Notes under the pieces: generated by a model
Databases searched by the model: none
Told to the model about the DNA's origin: nothing
What the model saw: the letters and a program-made list of their open reading frames with translations, nothing else
Assembly (NCBI RefSeq): GCF_021347895.1
Contig: NC_067135.1
Span: forward strand, 24,997,847-25,061,846
Source of the DNA: Acanthochromis polyacanthus
Lineage: Eukaryota; Chordata; Actinopteri; Pomacentridae
DNA length: 64,000 nt
Direction: 5' to 3'
Position numbers and translations under genes: made by a program
Shown: piece by piece, positions 61,957 to 64,000 of the stretch
Numbering within the stretch: the first letter of the stretch is position 1
Layout: each line of letters begins with the position of its first letter

Positions 61957-62278
61957 GGAGCGAGTGATAACATCTGGATTTTCTCAAAAATGGGGAATAT
62001 TGAAAACTTTAAAATTAAACTAAAAGAGCATTATGTAGCACAAAATTTTAGTTATTAGTTTAGTGGGTTGCTTGGGAATAGAAATTTGTAAAATACAATC
62101 ATTCATTAAATTAAATCTTAAACATAAATGTAGTGACTGTAATGTCACTGTTTATGTGATTTATGTTATGGTTGGTTTCTGAGGTAGATTATTCTTTAAT
62201 TATTACTGTTAGGTCATGGTGTCTTTGAAGAAGAAAAGTTTATTTTTATAATTCAAGGTGGGAGTATTATGTGTTGTA
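61957..62278. other. Extra ~320 bp present only in right arm
   Basis: Between GCTTTTTTCGG (about 61950) and ATGCTTTTGG (about 62279) the right arm has sequence missing from the left arm near 49427. Either a left-arm deletion or a right-arm insertion; no terminal repeats or duplication were seen, so deletion is more likely. Confidence 0.6.
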
Positions 62279-63644
62279 TGCTTTTGGTTAGTACAGGTTT
62301 TGTATATGCATGTTATTTGTATTGTATACGTGTATTTTTGTATGTATTGTTTATGTATTTTGTAATTTGATTTGTATGTATTTTGTGTACATGTTGCTTT
62401 TTGGTGTTGTCACAAATGAAATTATGAAGACCCCAGGAAGAATAACTGCTGCTTTGCAAAAGCTGACAGGGGATCTTAATAAAACAAACAAACAAACTGA
62501 TGTAAAGTTCTTTATATATGTGTCTTTATTAGTTAAAAGACAGGACATTGTAATTGTAAGATGTCATTGATTTACACCTGCATTTTGTGCTTCATGGCGC
62601 TAGGTGTGCTGTTTGCATGTTGGACATTGTTTTACACAGACACCACCGAAGAAGAAAGGTGCAGCAGGTTCTGCACGTCGTTCTCCCCTGTGTTTTGCCG
62701 ACCACGGTCAGAAAGCGGACAGCAGCAAAGCCTCAGGCATTACAGCGACACCAAAAAAATATACATTTTAATTTCACAATATTCGTTCAGTTCTTGTGTA
62801 TGATCTCTGGTTTGTTATTACGATGAATCTTTCACGTCTCGGAGTGGAACTGTTACCTTTCCCACCGTTGCTATGGTGGTTGCTATGGACGCTTCCACGG
62901 GCTAAAGAAAGAGAGGGGGATCTTGTTGTGGGCAGGAATAAAGTTTTTAGATCGCTGTGCGCTGACTGGTGTATGGATGAGCTCAACAAATGAACAAAAG
63001 CACGTTCATGGAAATAAATACGGTTGTTTGCATTGACAACGAGCGACTTGTGGATCATTGAAATGCAACTTGTTAACAAGGGAGCGAAGCGCGTCAACTA
63101 ATGAAAGGCCGGGGAAGACATCTCAGTAACTAGCAGTAATCACCAAGAGTTACAAACATGATTTAACAACTCAAAAAATTACACAATGCAACAATACAAA
63201 AATAAACACACCGCTTGTTTTCGTTTTTGGCAGCGTCCTAATCAACCAACATAACGCACAAAATGTGACACTGTCACAATTTAATGCCGTGAAGTGAAAT
63301 TCAGCATAAAAACAAACCAAACCAAAGATCATTTCCAATAACTGAATGGATAATGTGAAAGTGTTATATATATTTCTCGCTAAAAATGTAATCAAAATGT
63401 TTTTTTCTGTCCAAACTATCTTAAAATAATGCATTTTCCACGGAAAATAAAAGGAATAGCCGCCATGTTTTCATTTTGAGAAGCCTGCAGCAAGCAGTCA
63501 CATGACCCTTCGTCAGACCCATAGAAAAGAATTGCGGGAAAAAACGTGAGCATCTCACAATTTTCAGGCCAAAATTGTGAGATTGTAACGTTTTGCATTG
63601 TGGACAAACGTGACTATGTCACAATTTGATGTGAGACTGGGTTG

Positions 63645-64000
63645 CCTCAGGACACGGTAGCAACACAGTGCACAGTCCTTGCAAGATGAGCACTTTTTGT
63701 AGACCATCTCCACCTCATCTTCAGCACCCTTTGGGCCATCCTCTGTTGTCTTATTCGTGTATTCCTCAAATACAGATGTCTTTAACCTCTTCCACTGTCC
63801 TGCCAGGCTGATGAGCTCGCTCTGTAAATTGGCGACCGTTGCTCTGTCATCAAATGGCAGCAGGCACTTACTCAACTGCTGGAGTGCTGCCTCTGGGAAA
63901 CCACCAGCCTGAGCTGTTACCTGGTTGAAGTTTTTGGGGTCTAGAAGTGCCAAATCAGCATACAAAGTGCCATTTTTCAGGAATCGCTGGTGAATGCTCC
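63645..64000 (-). pseudogene. hAT transposase, part upstream of the dimerisation domain
   Basis: The minus-strand frame, open to the window end, contains CLLPFDDRATVANLQSELIS and CSSCKDCALCCYRVL. It stops being transposase at 63645, where the long inverted repeat starts. Joined in order, it continues with the dimerisation part at 47816-48068, so the element disrupted one gene. The N-terminal region lies beyond the window. Confidence 0.85.

Larger units (their letters stand above)
48069..63644. mobile_element. Very long inverted-repeat (fold-back) DNA element
   Basis: The ends CAACCCAGTCTCACATCAAA (48069) and its reverse complement (ending 63644) are perfect terminal inverted repeats. The element splits the hAT transposase frame and is bordered by CCTCAGG on both sides (7 bp; up to 9 bp, TGCCTCAGG, if the ends are asymmetric). 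The arms are about 2.5 kb (48069-50612) and about 2.9 kb (52071-53200 plus 61906-63644), near identical, with a ~1.46-kb loop. Without the retrovirus it is about 6,866 bp. No transposase is recognised, so it needs enzyme in trans. The 7-9 bp duplication with very long TIRs would suit a Mutator-like element, but this is not proven. Confidence 0.88.
52071..63644 (-). repeat. Right arm of the long inverted repeat, split by retrovirus
   Basis: The arm is 52071-53200 plus 61906-63644. Removing the provirus and one GTCTA gives a continuous copy of the left arm, apart from the extra ~320 bases at 61957-62278 and scattered single-base differences. Confidence 0.88.
46956..64000 (-). mobile_element. 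hAT transposon with transposase gene, runs off window
   Basis: The left terminus CAGGGGCGGACTGG begins at 46956, preceded by a possible duplication CTAATAAT. On the minus strand the element carries a ZMYM/HAT-type transposase whose last part is at 47816-48068 and whose upstream part is at 63645-64000. The gap between them is the long inverted-repeat element. The right terminus is outside the window. 47040-47815 is its non-coding 3' region. Confidence 0.8.

Overview
The window looks like genomic DNA of a teleost fish, probably a spiny-rayed (percomorph) species. It is AT-rich and intron-bearing, with one C-type lectin-like gene of fish type, one SAMD9-like coding block and one 7TM-receptor-like exon. 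Most of the rest is fish-type mobile DNA: Tc1-like elements with TA duplications, hAT elements with 8-bp duplications, tRNA-derived SINEs, 5'-truncated LINEs, an LTR fossil and an endogenous retrovirus. No CRISPR array, rRNA gene or functional tRNA gene was seen.

Layout. 1-1325: a fold-back repeat with a 37-bp minisatellite at its centre. 2636-5482: an old Tc1-type relic split by a young Tc1-like copy (A, frameshifted). 5555-6493: an intronless 7TM-like protein with a repetitive Gln/Glu tail. 7043-9982: a hAT element holding a solo LTR. 10520-11975: an L2/CR1-type LINE 3' part. 12505-12816: a tRNA-derived SINE. 14536-17800: a TTGTAG-rich tract invaded by two Tc1-type elements, one internally deleted and one intact (copy B). 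18797-24385: a two-domain C-type lectin gene whose six exons can be phased but which carries a frameshift and a premature stop. 25295-29245: two inverted LTR-like copies, one broken by an L1-type LINE and the other by a hAT. 30800-34640: LINE and Tc1 relics, one split by a Harbinger-like element. 34650-38623: a duplicated promoter-proximal segment leading to a TATA box and a 5' exon that probably belongs to the SAMD9-like coding exon at 41971-44095. The intron between holds a perfect-hairpin MITE and Tc1 copy C (intact). 45731-46206: a piggyBac-like MITE.

From 46956 to the window end there is a three-level nest. A hAT transposon (transposase on the minus strand, running off the right edge) is split by a very long inverted-repeat element (48069-63644, about 6.9 kb without its insert). 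One arm of that element is split by a complete 8.7-kb endogenous retrovirus (53201-61905). The two 384-bp LTRs read identically, the target duplication GTCTA is intact, and the opposite arm still preserves the empty integration site. The provirus has gag, pro, pol and env.

The most unusual signal is in the provirus. The protease reading frame continues for about 190 residues past the protease and contains two H-V-[T/S] motifs 64 residues apart, resembling a 2H phosphoesterase. gag, pro and pol share one frame but are separated by two TGA codons. The first sits in a CAR-YYA readthrough-like context. The second is followed at once by a good 3' splice-site sequence, so pol may come from a spliced RNA. 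Both points are inferences from sequence and need testing.
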